From: Bipolaris cookei
Lineage: Eukaryota > Ascomycota > Dothideomycetes > Pleosporales > Pleosporaceae
Assembly: GCA_002286855.1 (NCBI GenBank)
Contig: NRSV01000002.1
Span: 430,152 to 494,151, forward strand
Length of the DNA: 64,000 nucleotides
Direction of reading: 5' to 3'
The position numbers and the translations under genes are program-made. Shown here piece after piece: positions 11,811 to 21,693 of this stretch (positions are counted from its first letter, which is position 1; each line of letters begins with the position of its first letter). The notes under the pieces were generated by a model. It made no database searches, was not told where the DNA came from, and was given only the letters and a program-made list of their open reading frames with translations.

Positions 11811-12736
11811 CTATACGAGGAACAGGACGAAAATAACGATGAAGACGTTCGCAATGGGGTGCGAAATGGTTTGGTGCAGCATGCTCTTCGCGCCCGATGT
11901 CCTGTCGCCAGATTCGGCCTTCCTAGCGAGATCAATGACCCATTCGGCTGCCTCGTCACTGTAGCGTTCGAAATAGTTCAGGTGCTTAGACATGTCCTTG
12001 TTATCGGAGTTGGGAGCGCAGATGGGGTCACCTGGTTGGCAGTATTCACGAAGGATACCGGCATTAGCATAGGGTTGGAGGCCTGCAAGCTGTTCCGCTG
12101 TTCGAGGAGCACTGCCATCTGAAATTTGGCCGCCGCCGTGGGTGTAAGACTGGTTCGCGGAGCGCCGTGTGGGGCCAAAGACGAGTGCAGCTGCGACTGG
12201 AAGGGAGTTAGCATATGAAGCAGAAGCAGACCGTGTGGGTGGTACACACCCTTTGAGCCTGGAGGACTGGTGATGCTCATGCTCGGATTCGACTTTTGTT
12301 CGCACCCCCAGAGAGGACCGCCGCCGCCACCGAGGACATCGAGCATGACACTACCCCCCTGACTAAAACCCATGACAATCAGGTGACTGTCTGGACACCT
12401 CTGGGTGTAGTTTCTCATCTGCTCGGCGCCGTTCATGGCACCCTCGTGCGACGATATGCACCACTTCTCCCCACCGTTCATGGCCCAGTACTGCACATCT
12501 TCATAGCCGCATGCCTTTGGGTTCTCCTTGGTGTTGAGGGCATTGCAAACTTTGCCGACTGTCTCGATGACGTGGCCCGGGTAAGGAGAGGTAGAGCCGC
12601 GTGCGAGAAAGTGGTGGAAGGTCTGGCATTCGTTCGTCTTGAGAGGCTCAAACTGGGGGCAGTCTTCGAGCTTGGTGCACACAGCAAAGGCGGTGCTTGC
12701 GTAGAGAAGCGCCGATAGGGCAATCCGGGGTATCAT
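11811..12736 (-). CDS. Cutinase-family (CE5) secreted esterase, probably GPI-anchored
   Basis: Two exons, 12736-12250 and 12196-11811, with a 53 bp GT..CAG intron, give 290 residues. MIPRIALSALLYASTAFA is a signal peptide. The nucleophile motif is GFSQGG with Ser125, preceded by the strand HLIVM; the charge-relay Asp and His are likely in YCQPGDPIC and in KHLNYFERY. Several Cys can form the disulfides typical of CE5. Family role: hydrolysis of ester bonds in cutin or acetylated xylan; sequence alone does not separate cutinase from acetylxylan esterase. The C-terminus ends in a hydrophobic run (ANVFIVIFVLFLV) after a small polar spacer, which suggests a GPI signal and retention on the cell surface. 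A Gly-rich run (LGGGGGPLWG) follows the nucleophile region. Confidence 0.88.
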
Positions 12737-14979
12737 CGTGGGTGTATGCGGAGAGGAATAAAGAGCGACTGGCAAGCAACAGCGCAAATGGTGGGTGGTA
12801 GGACAATGTTGACGAAGGACAGAGCGCAGAAAAAGAAATGGGGACCGCAGGTTGAGTTGATCAACAATACGCGCTCGATCCAAACGATGGTAAAAAAGAC
12901 GGAGCGTACAACGGCACCGGGTGACGGGAGGAAAGACAAGGTGGAGACGGGTTCCAGCTCGCCTCTGTTTCGTCTTTTCGCGTCTGGTCAGTCTGGGGGA
13001 GGGCGTTGATATGCCAAGGTTGCTGCTCCCTGACAGCCTGCCCTGCCTGTTGTCTGCTGTCTGCCAGTCGGAGAGGGCGATGACGACGATTGGGCGCACA
13101 AGCGGCTTGGCTGGAACGACGGCTGGGAGAGGAGTGACGCAAGCCAGGAGGCCCTAGGCACGCCTGTGCCCACAATGGCATTGCTCTACTCAGCAAATGC
13201 GGTACACGGAGTCGGCGCGATGCTCTTCAACTGGGAATTTGGCCCCTCTCCTGCATAGGCGCTGCTCACACACCTATACATATCTGTCTATAGCGCCCGG
13301 CTTTGTGTGGCTTTGGCTGCGCGCTTAGCGCACGCGACATCGGGAAGTCGGCACTGGCTGGTCTTGGCGCTTGACTCGCGTGAATGTGTAACCTCTCTAC
13401 CATCTTGCACATCCACTGCTATCAAGGGGATTGTCATCCACACTCTTCCCAGCCAGCTCCTATCTCGATATCCATCATACATATTCTTCAGCGATCGTCT
13501 CTTTTTATAGGTTCCGGTTTTGAAAAAAAAGGAGCTTTCATCTTGCTTGACATCTTCCGGTTGCCACTCAAGAGCCATTGGAGCTGTGAGAAAGGATGCC
13601 ACCGCCACAGAAATACATCCCATGCAATACCTCAACACTGACACATACGACTCTCATCCGCGCGTCATGCTAACGATACAGCCAATTAATTTGTACACGT
13701 CCCTGAATGTGCTTGCCCCGGAGCGAGAAAGGGATGCTTTTTGGAGCCAGAGCTATCCATTCTTTTATTCTGAATGTGGATCCATACCTCCTCACGCGAC
13801 TGCCGCTTGGCTTCCCCATCAAGATCGGGGTATTTTGAGGGGTATCCCAAACTGAGAAACTAATGCTTGTTGATACAGCGCTGTTGTCTCGCCTAGCACA
13901 GTTAACAAGCTCTAGGAAGAATCTCGGCGTGTCCGCAAAAGTACCATGTTTGGCACCCACCACGTTCGCTATTACTGGGTGTGAGGCCGCCCTAAGGTCA
14001 GCGGTCGCTATTTGTCTCTTTCTAATCCTCACTAACTTGTCCTTAGCACTCAGATGCCTCACTTCTGACTGGATGAACATGCACGTTTGTCTTGCGCCAA
14101 TGTTTGATCGCGTAAAAAATTGCCTTCAAGGCCAATGTAACACCCAACTATCGGATATGTCGTTGTCAGACCCATCTTCGCTTCATCTTCTAGAAGAAAA
14201 TAGCGCACCGGAAGTTGTTGATCCCCTGGCATTCCCGAAGCCATCTCCTCTCGTACGCGGTCTCAAGTCTTGCATGTCGTACTGGCATGAGACTGAACCC
14301 GTAAGGCGGCCAACCAGCGTACTGCTCTTGCCCAGCCAAACCATGACGACGGCCAATCTCGGGAACCAAGGCCGGCCTGCTTCGGCGCGCATCATGGTGT
14401 GCGGCTCTCCCTAGTGCGGTCACTCCCGAAGAAGATCAACGTCACACGTCACTGGGACCTTTTCTCCGCATCACCACGCCTCTTGACCATGAGATCGACT
14501 GTATAGGACTGTTGGGTAGCGTTTCGAAAAGGTACGGGTCGATTCGGTTTTGCGAATCACAGTGCTCACCAGCTATTCTCTTACTAAAAGCTTCGTTTGC
14601 ACGGCTCCTGGGGAGACCCACATGCCCTAAGTGGATATACGGACCACCAGTCTCCACGCCGTGAGAAAGACCCTATTATTTTCACTATCTGGCCATTAGC
14701 GCACAGTCCCAATTGGGGATGCAACCTTTCCGCGACGCGCTACGACAAGCTACTATCCTTGGTAGTACGTAATTCACCAAGTCCTTGGGCCTCTCCACAC
14801 TGCGCCGTACCCTTTAATCTCGCTCTTCACCTGTATTCATAACTACTTCGCATCTTCACATCTTTCCAATGCCATCAGTTTAACCCCAATCTTTGCCAAT
14901 TCCTTCGTACTTCTTTGCATTAGACCCATTCCTTCAACTGTGTATAGGCATGCGTAACTGCTTAATCGCCTCTTGAATT
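12737..14979. other. Intergenic, no gene seen
   Basis: About 2.2 kb between divergent genes. Open frames of up to 183 codons (13863-14414) occur but lack domain features, are overlapped on the other strand and have no good splice continuation. It probably holds two promoters. Confidence 0.45.
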
Positions 14980-16661
14980 ATGGACGGGAAACCTCTTGCA
15001 TCTGCCCATGGCAACCTTCCTGAGCAACAAACACATAATGTCGACGACAACCCCAAAGCTACTGATGCCCCCCCAATGTCCGCCCAGCGACCCACAGTCA
15101 CCCTTGCAGCAGACCCGATACACAATCCGGAAGACCCTTTGCGACATAAGACCATAGCAGAATCTGAAAAATTCGATTCCGCATCATCTCAAAACGACAC
15201 AAACCTAGGCGACGTCGCAGATATTCGAAATCCCAGCACCTGCCCCAACAATACTCCGGCCAAGAAACTGAACACGACCCAAACCGTCATCATCTTCATG
15301 ACAAACGAGATTGGAATTGGCATTCTGTCATTACCCAATGCGCTCAACGCGCTTGGTTTCTTCCCAGGTATCGTGGCCATTATTGGTATGGGTATGCTCA
15401 GTCTGTATACTGCTTACAACCTGATTCAATACTGGCGAAAATATCCTTATATGCTGAACATTGTTGACTACGGGCGCGTCCTTGGTGGGCCCTGGGTCGA
15501 AGCTGTGTTTGCCATTGGCTTTCTCATCAACATGGCGCTCATCAGCGCGTCAGCTGTCGTCACCATCTCTATCGGTCTCAACACAATTAGCGAGCACGCA
15601 ACTTGCACAGTTGCCTTCACGGTTGTCGCGGCCGTCGTCATGTGGGCTATGTGCGTACCTCGAAGTATGCGCTTTGTATCATGGGCCTCGTGGCCTTGCA
15701 CATTCTCCATCTTCGCCGCCGTCCTCATGGTGATGATCATCCTGGGCGTCCAAGGCCCACGGAACCCGGAAGCGGCGCTCAATCTCAAGGCTATTGGCAG
15801 CCCGACTTTTACACAAGCTGTCTCTGCATTCCTCAACATTGCGTTTGCTTTTAGCGGTAATCAGGCATTCCCGACTGTCTTGGCTGAGATGGAGAACCCC
15901 TCCCGCGACTACCCCAAAGCTATCATTATTGAGAAGTGTGCGACGACAACCATTTACGTGATTGTTGCTGCAGTCGTGTACGCACTATCTGGCGAGCAAG
16001 TTGCATCACCCGCGCTCGGTTCGCTTCGTCCCATCATGGCCAAAGCCTCGTATGGAGTTATCTTTGTGGGGCTTTTGGGCACTGGTCTTATTTTTGGTAA
16101 GAAATTCTTCGGGAAGCGTATTCTGTTTCATACTGATATATTTTCTTAGGTATGACAGCAGCGCGTTACCTCCACATCTACTTTGTCCGCCAAGTTAGCA
16201 CCCGCCAATCCAAGCAACAAAAAACAGGCATCATTGTTGATATCACCTCCAACGACAACACCAGCAACCGCCGCCGCGATCCCGTCGCCGTCACAGACGT
16301 CGGCAAGAAGACTGACTGGTTCATTTGGATCTTCTCCGTATCCCTCTTCTGGGTCACCGTCTGGATCCTCGCCAACGCCATTCCGGTCTTCAACTCCCTC
16401 CTCAACATCTCCGCCGCCTTACTTCTCTCCTGGTTCACCTGGGGCGTCACCGTCCTCTTCTGGTTTGACCTCAACAAGAACGGCAAATGGCGCTCCAGCG
16501 GCAAGAAGATTGCAACTGCTGCTTTCAATGTCTTCATCATGTGTGTGACGCTGTTCATGGTAGGGCCCGGCATGTATGCTAGTATTGATGCGTTGATGAA
16601 TACGTTTGCGACGACAAAGGTTAACGGGGCGTTTACTTGTGCTGACAATAGTATTTTGTAG
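14980..16661 (+). CDS. Amino acid permease, AAAP (Aa_trans) family
   Basis: Two exons, 14980-16096 and 16150-16661, joined across a 53 bp intron in phase 1 (LIFG-MTAARY), give 542 residues. After a polar N-terminal tail of about 105 residues comes the first helix with the family pattern NEIGIGILSLPNALNALGFF, then about ten further hydrophobic segments and a conserved FAFSGNQAFPTVLAEM block. This matches the amino acid/auxin permease (AAAP) superfamily, in which fungal members move neutral amino acids across the plasma or vacuolar membrane by proton coupling. Substrate cannot be told. It ends with a hydrophobic segment and a short tail (FTCADNSIL). A transposon relic begins about 280 bases after the stop. 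Confidence 0.9.
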
Positions 16662-16942
16662 TTGTATGTTCTACTTGAGCGCTTGCCCTTTCTGCGTTTG
16701 GCTTGGGAGATTGGCGAGACGAACATTTTATGCTGTTTTGAATAGACGAATAGACGATTATTTGTCATCACTTGTATTATTGTCCTTTACGTCTTTTTGC
16801 TTTTACATCTTGGGATCAGATGTCTGCAGCAGAGTTCACACAGTATGAATCTTGGTATGTAACGCGCACGGTTAGCGAGGCCTCGTTTGATATCGGGAGT
16901 AAATTAGTGGATCTCGCTGATAATGTTTACTTACAAACGCTA
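16662..16942. other. 3' flank of the permease gene
   Basis: AT-rich sequence without a gene, ending at the TA target of the relic element. Confidence 0.5.
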
Positions 16943-18038
16943 ACGTACTTCATAGGCGAGTCAGTCACTCCACTAACTTTGATCACCCATTTCACCTTTG
17001 CGTACAATGCCTCCAAACCACACTTCTCGATTAACTTCTCACGAGGGAGATATTCAGCTTGCTCTCTCTTCTCTAGATAGCAATCAAATCCAGAGTACTC
17101 GACCCGCTGCTATAACCTTCAATGTTCCGAAATCAACACTGATTGACCGACGCGCTGGGAAGCACGCGCGACACGATTGCCAGCTTAACTCAAAAAAGCT
17201 TACCAAGCTAGAAGAGGAGGTAATAGTTAAGCATATACTTGATCTCGATCTACGTGGGCTTTCGCCTACCTACGCAGCTGTGCGCGATATGGTTGATAGA
17301 CTCCTGGCTGCGCGCGGCGCTGGCCAGGTCGGCATCCACTGACCGCGCAACTTTATCAAGCGTACAGAGAGACTAACAACACGGTTTAATCGGGCGTACG
17401 ATAGACAGAGGGCTTTATGTGAAGATCCAGTCCTAATTAAGAGCTGGTTTGAGCTTATGGAGCGGACAAAGGCCAAGTATGGTATCTGCGACGAGGACGT
17501 ATACAACTTTGACGAAGCTGGCTTTATGATGGGTAAGACCACGACTCAGCTTGTTGTTACAGTGTCAGAAAGGAGAGGCCGGTCAAAGGCTATTCTACTA
17601 GGCAATCATGAGTAGGTGACGTTGATCACTGCAATCAACGCAGCTGGCTGGGCAGTTCCACCGTCAGATCGCCAGCCTTGAGAAGGCTGATGAAGCAGCA
17701 ACAAAGCGTAGGCAGCGTAAAAAGAAGCGGAAACAGAAGCAAGAATTACTTACAAAGGGAGCTAGAGAGGATCTACTTACTCAGTATGAGGCTAATCAGC
17801 ACATCGCTCATGAAGAGCGTCAAGGAGGAGAGCGATCAGGTGTTAGCCGCCAGGCTTTAGCGCGCTGTAGCAGGTGTAGAGAGACTGGTCATAATGCGCG
17901 TACATGCAAGAATGTTGCTCTAGATACTAATTAATCTACTGTATCAATATATATCTATATTATCATGATATGGTGGAGCTATACGCTTGTAGGGGTGTGC
18001 AAAGTTAGTGGGGTGACCGACTCGCTTATAAACTACGT
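16943..18038 (+). mobile_element. Relic pogo/Fot1-like transposon, internally deleted
   Basis: Imperfect terminal inverted repeats of 39 bp (16943-16981 and 18000-18038) share ACGTA at the tip and a GCGAGTC block, and TA flanks both ends (16941-16942, 18039-18040). The element is 1096 bp, well below the 1.8-2.1 kb of the intact relatives in this window, because the centre and catalytic end of the transposase are missing. Its tips resemble those of the element at 30602-32457. Confidence 0.9.
17010..17935 (+). pseudogene. Pogo-like transposase remnant with RIP-type stops
   Basis: Reading in one frame shows the helix-turn-helix part (FNVPKSTLIDRRAGKH), the central part with the first catalytic Asp in VYNFDEAGFMMG, and a C-terminal CCHC knuckle (CSRCRETGHNARTC). 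Two stops interrupt it: TGA at a position that is Trp in the relative (NWPR) and TAG in the GNREWVT motif. Both are TGG to stop by G-to-A change, as repeat-induced point mutation makes. After AVPP the sequence jumps to the coiled C-terminal region, so the second and third catalytic residues are deleted. It cannot encode an active enzyme. Confidence 0.88.
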
Positions 18039-18040
18039 TA

Positions 18041-18502
18041 TAGCTTTTGCGCGAGTTAAAAAGGAGTAGTCACAGAGCAATGCAAAAGTCGAACTAGCAA
18101 TCTGAACACGTTGCGCAAGGCATGCAGTATAAACTTCGGGATACTAGGCATGCGTCATTGTATCCGTTTCAATAGATGTGGAATAAGGGTTCCTGATGAT
18201 TCAGATACGGGAGAGGGGAACAACAGACTAAGAATGAGTCTTGCTGGTGATTGGACAGAAGACGGGTGGTCAGCACATGAAGATGTAATACTAACTCGCT
18301 TAGGTGGCTTCTAGTATTGCTGGTCTTGAAATTGGGGAAGGATGATGCAAGATACGTGTATAACATGTAGGTTACTATCTTGTGCTGGGACGTCGGCAGG
18401 TGGGGCAGGCGTTGAGTGACGTGCTTGCGTGATAGCGGCTCGGCTTTCGGCAGAAAGTTGTTGTACAGCTTACCATCCTCCAACATACCACATGAATTGA
18501 AA
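18041..18502. other. Upstream region of the GH16-like gene
   Basis: No supported gene. It links the relic's right end to the ATG at 18503 and should include the promoter of that gene. Confidence 0.5.
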
Positions 18503-19735
18503 ATGTCGGGTGCGTTCGACAAACTACTAGCCAAGGGAAAGGCAAAGCTCTCCGAGTTTACGAGCCCATCGTCCGGTGGCCATCACCAGCAAGGCTATCC
18601 GGGCCAGGGCTATCCAGGCCAACATCAGCAAGGCTATCCACCGCCTCAAGGCTACCCTCAACCTCAACAGGGCTATCCGCCGCCAAACCCGGGCCAGTAC
18701 TCTGGTGCTCAGTATCCTCCACAATACCCTCCACAATATCCGCCGCAAAACCAACAATGGGGTGCGCCTCCGCAGCAACAGCAATGGAATGTCCCTCAAC
18801 AACAGCAATGGGGTCCGCCGCCTCCGCAGCAACAACCCTTTGCACCACCACCTATTCCACAGGGAAGTAAGCCACATACACCACAGCCCGGCAGTCCCCC
18901 ACCTATACCTCAGAACCGCCCTCCATCTGCGCAACCGCCGCCGCCACAGAACATCCCCCCACCACACATCGAGAAAGTATACTGGAGGCCATCCTTCGAC
19001 AAGTCCACCCCTGTATCGCAAAACTTTCGCCACGAAATCGGAGACCACGGCTGGGGCAACAACGAGAAGCAAATGTACACCGAAAGCCCCGAAAACTCCT
19101 TCCACCACGACAACCGCCTAATCGTGCGCGCCCTAGTCGACTCCGACAAATGGACCTCTGCACGCCTAACCTCTCACCAAACCCTCTCCCGACCACGCGG
19201 CTACCTCTCCGCAACCTGTCTTCCCCCCTCCGCCCCGGGCATCTGGCCCGCTTACTGGATGCTCCCCGCTGACCCCTTCAAATGGCCCACGGACGGCGAA
19301 ATCGACATCGCCGAGAGCTGGAACGCCGAAACAGAAAACCACTCCTGCCTCCATTGGGGCTCCTACATCGGCGAAGACGCCCAGAAACATCGTGTCGTCA
19401 AGACCTCCCTGCCCGATCTCGCTCGCCAACCGCATACCTACGGCTTTGCGTGGATCGAAGAGGAGGGCATTCCTGGGTGGAGAGGCCGTATGATTTGGTA
19501 TATTGACGGCAGACCGGTTATGAAGGGGAGTATACCTGAAGGAACGAGAAGAATGGAGGATTTTAGGATTCTGATTAATATTGCAATGGGGGGCACGGTG
19601 AATCAGGGGAAGTTGCCTGCAGAGGGGTATTATGATTTTGTGGTTAGTGATCTCAAGATGTGTGAGGAGCCGGTGGGGGGCTGGCATGCGTTTGAGAGGG
19701 ATTGGGGCTGTACGCCTGAGGGCAAGGCGTTGTGA
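18503..19735 (+). CDS. GH16-type glucanase-like protein with Pro/Gln/Tyr-rich N-terminal region
   Basis: A single exon of 410 residues. Residues 1-25 form a short charged helix (MSGAFDKLLAKGKAKLSEF), followed by about 130 residues of GYPGQ, GYPPPQ, YPPQ and QQQW repeats. The rest is a concanavalin-like GH16 fold: YWRPSF start, then WPAYWMLP and the catalytic motif EIDIAES, where the first Glu is the usual nucleophile and the last the acid/base. Fungal GH16 enzymes act on beta-1,3(4)-glucans and related polysaccharides. No signal peptide is visible, which is odd for the family and suggests a cytosolic or unconventionally exported protein. A frame with the same stop opens upstream at 18416, but 18503 is the ATG that gives the family-like N-terminus. 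The repeat region makes misleading long frames on the other strand. Confidence 0.88.
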   Translation: MSGAFDKLLAKGKAKLSEFTSPSSGGHHQQGYPGQGYPGQHQQGYPPPQGYPQPQQGYPPPNPGQYSGAQYPPQYPPQYPPQNQQWGAPPQQQQWNVPQQQQWGPPPPQQQPFAPPPIPQGSKPHTPQPGSPPPIPQNRPPSAQPPPPQNIPPPHIEKVYWRPSFDKSTPVSQNFRHEIGDHGWGNNEKQMYTESPENSFHHDNRLIVRALVDSDKWTSARLTSHQTLSRPRGYLSATCLPPSAPGIWPAYWMLPADPFKWPTDGEIDIAESWNAETENHSCLHWGSYIGEDAQKHRVVKTSLPDLARQPHTYGFAWIEEEGIPGWRGRMIWYIDGRPVMKGSIPEGTRRMEDFRILINIAMGGTVNQGKLPAEGYYDFVVSDLKMCEEPVGGWHAFERDWGCTPEGKAL

Positions 19736-20352
19736 GTGATAGTACTGATGAGTACAATATCTCGGATGTAGGCACTATACACTTGTTTTTTCTAGTGTAC
19801 CTAGGAGATTTCAAAATCTCACCTCGGTTCATCCCACCTCTTTCCTTTTTTTCATCGCGTTACTTTTTCCCTCACATCCCCCGCTCTGATCTTACAAAAG
19901 AATTGTCGGGATCTCCCTTAATCCCCCGGCCCGCTCTTAGCCTGGAAGAGGCTGAGACATGAACGCCATATTTATATGCAGATGCAAAGGAAAAATAAGA
20001 TCGCGATTGATCGACGATTAACGCGTGGGGATTTGGAACATGTGGGCCACGGAAACCCCGGGGAATGGCGAGACTTGTGGTTCTTTGTAGTTGCTTTGCT
20101 TTTTGGGTGATTGAGGGGTTTGGGACGGGATGACGCGATGGCGCGATGGCGCGATGGCGAGATCTAGGCGTGTGGCTGTATAGCCCCATAGCGTAGTTGC
20201 GTAGACTCTGTATGCCTGTAGTCACGAGTCAGATACAACACTTCTATTTCGAGTAACCATTGGACGTCCATACCATACCAAAAATAAAATTATATACTAG
20301 GACATACAACCTTTGAGTTTTCAAGCTACAGTGAGGAAATATTGGTGACTCC
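19736..20352. other. Convergent 3' region with a short GCGATGGC tandem
   Basis: Between the convergent GH16-like and GNAT genes. About three tandem copies of GCGATGGC-type units are seen near 20131-20160. No gene. Confidence 0.5.
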
Positions 20353-20985
20353 TCACCACCCAACCTCCCTCTTCAGCACAACCATATCAAACATGCCCTT
20401 ACACCCCCACACCCCTGGCCCCTCCGCCCTCCGCCTGACTTCGCTCCAGCCCCTGCGGCGCCAATACGCGCCGTTGAGATCGTCAGCGACCAGCAGCCAG
20501 AGCGTTACCTTGTCTTCTCCCTTCTCCTTCTCCCGAGCGCATAGATACTCCCCCAGAAAACACACTAAATGGCTCGCAAATCCCTGCCCAACAAAGCCCT
20601 CACGCACACACACTGTTTTGATTTCCCAGCCTGATTCAAGGGTGGAAGCTTCGTGGCGCCAGCCACCGGTCCAAGGGATAGCTGCTGCGCAGGCTACTAT
20701 CTCCTTTTCCTCCTCTTCTTTCCTCCTAGAATATTCCGGCTTGGTTTCAGATCTACAAGCGTAAATAACAGCAACCACACTCTGCTCATCCCCTATCATT
20801 CTGCACAGCTCATCCGGTGAGTCGAGGCGCGGGGTTGTAGTGTCCCATTTTGGGTCTGAGGTTGCTGAGCGGTGGAAGGCGGAGTTTATGAGGGAAGTTA
20901 GGGCGGTGGAGAGGGTGGAGGTGGATTTTATGGCGGAGGACGGGTAAAAAGTTGGTTGGGAGAAGGGGGGATTTAGTGAGTGCAT
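20353..20985 (-). CDS. GNAT-family N-acetyltransferase
   Basis: A single exon of 210 residues. The acetyl-CoA-binding motif A is seen as IKTVCVREGFVGQGFASHLV around residues 120-140 (core VGQGFA), followed by the motif B-like region LWLLVADDLNGAYWRRRGW. This fits GCN5-related acetyltransferases, which move an acetyl group from acetyl-CoA to an amine of a small molecule or protein; the substrate is unknown. A charged insert (RRKEEEEKE) precedes motif A. The ATG at 20985 is only about 35 bases from the minisatellite at 21021-21130, which on the coding strand is a pyrimidine-rich tract in the likely promoter or 5' UTR. Confidence 0.8.
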   Translation of the reverse strand: MHSLNPPFSQPTFYPSSAIKSTSTLSTALTSLINSAFHRSATSDPKWDTTTPRLDSPDELCRMIGDEQSVVAVIYACRSETKPEYSRRKEEEEKEIVACAAAIPWTGGWRHEASTLESGWEIKTVCVREGFVGQGFASHLVCFLGEYLCAREKEKGEDKVTLWLLVADDLNGAYWRRRGWSEVRRRAEGPGVWGCKGMFDMVVLKREVGW

Positions 20986-21693
20986 GGTGTAAAATTGGTG
21001 AGGGAGAATTTGGTATGGGGGATAGAGAGGCAGAGAAGGGGATAGAGAGGCAGAGAAGGGGATAGAGAGGCAGAGAAGGGGATAGAGAGGCAGAGAAGGG
21101 GATAGAGAGGCAGAGAAGGGGATAGAGAGGGTTTTGTACTAGATGAGTCATCGAAGAGTTTTTTTCTTCTGGATGGAAAGATTGTAGTTGGTTGTGACTT
21201 TGAATGTTCGTGATCGTCACGACACGCACCTTCCTGTTTTGAACTGGTCGTAGTACTTTCTTTCTCTTGTTTTGCGTTTTGCCCGAGAGTCACAGTGAAG
21301 AAAACGGTGGCATTCTGCATCACAAAAGAAACGCCATTGAGTACTATAACATGACTTTCATCATTATATAACAAACACATGCTTTTGAGCGAAGGAGCGA
21401 AACAAGGCACTTGGTATAAAACGGAAATACGGTAAAGGAGAAAATCAAACGAAACAAATGCCCACCCGAGGTACCCCATGTGGAGAGAAAGATCAAAGAG
21501 CCAGCCTAGATTGAGAAAGACGAGAAAAGTCATTGCGACAACAACCGATGCTGGTGGCCAGTCCCAATGGACGGTGTTTCGTAGACGTAAAACTCCGGGT
21601 GAGAGATAAGGTTTTGCACAGGAAGGGAGATAACAGTGCGCTAGTGACATGATACATATTCGTGGATTGGGGCATGCGCTACATGCGTCGTCA
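20986..21693. other. Intergenic with minisatellite
   Basis: Contains the 20 bp tandem repeat annotated separately. Open frames through the repeat on the minus strand are created by the repeat itself. No other gene is supported. Confidence 0.5.
21021..21130. repeat. 20 bp minisatellite, 5.5 perfect copies
   Basis: Unit GATAGAGAGGCAGAGAAGGG is repeated without change from 21021 to 21120, then half a unit to 21130. On the minus strand it is a CT-rich tract directly ahead of the GNAT start codon. The perfect identity indicates recent expansion, or a length that changes easily. Confidence 0.95.

Noticed and set aside
13670..14414. Overlapping frames of 136 and 183 codons on opposite strands
   Set aside because: Neither shows a family feature, and opposite-strand overlap makes both doubtful.
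18527..19121. Long frames on the other strand and in other frames of the GH16-like gene
   Set aside because: They arise from the Pro/Gln/Tyr repeat region read in the wrong frame (runs of Arg/Leu/Trp or His/Arg). The GH16 frame has the catalytic motif and a full domain.
21021..21130. CRISPR-like array
   Set aside because: Units are contiguous with no spacers, and the genome is fungal; this is a minisatellite.
20973..21650. 225-codon minus-strand frame across the minisatellite
   Set aside because: Much of it is the translated 20 bp repeat (SLSPSLPLYPLLC); no conserved domain.
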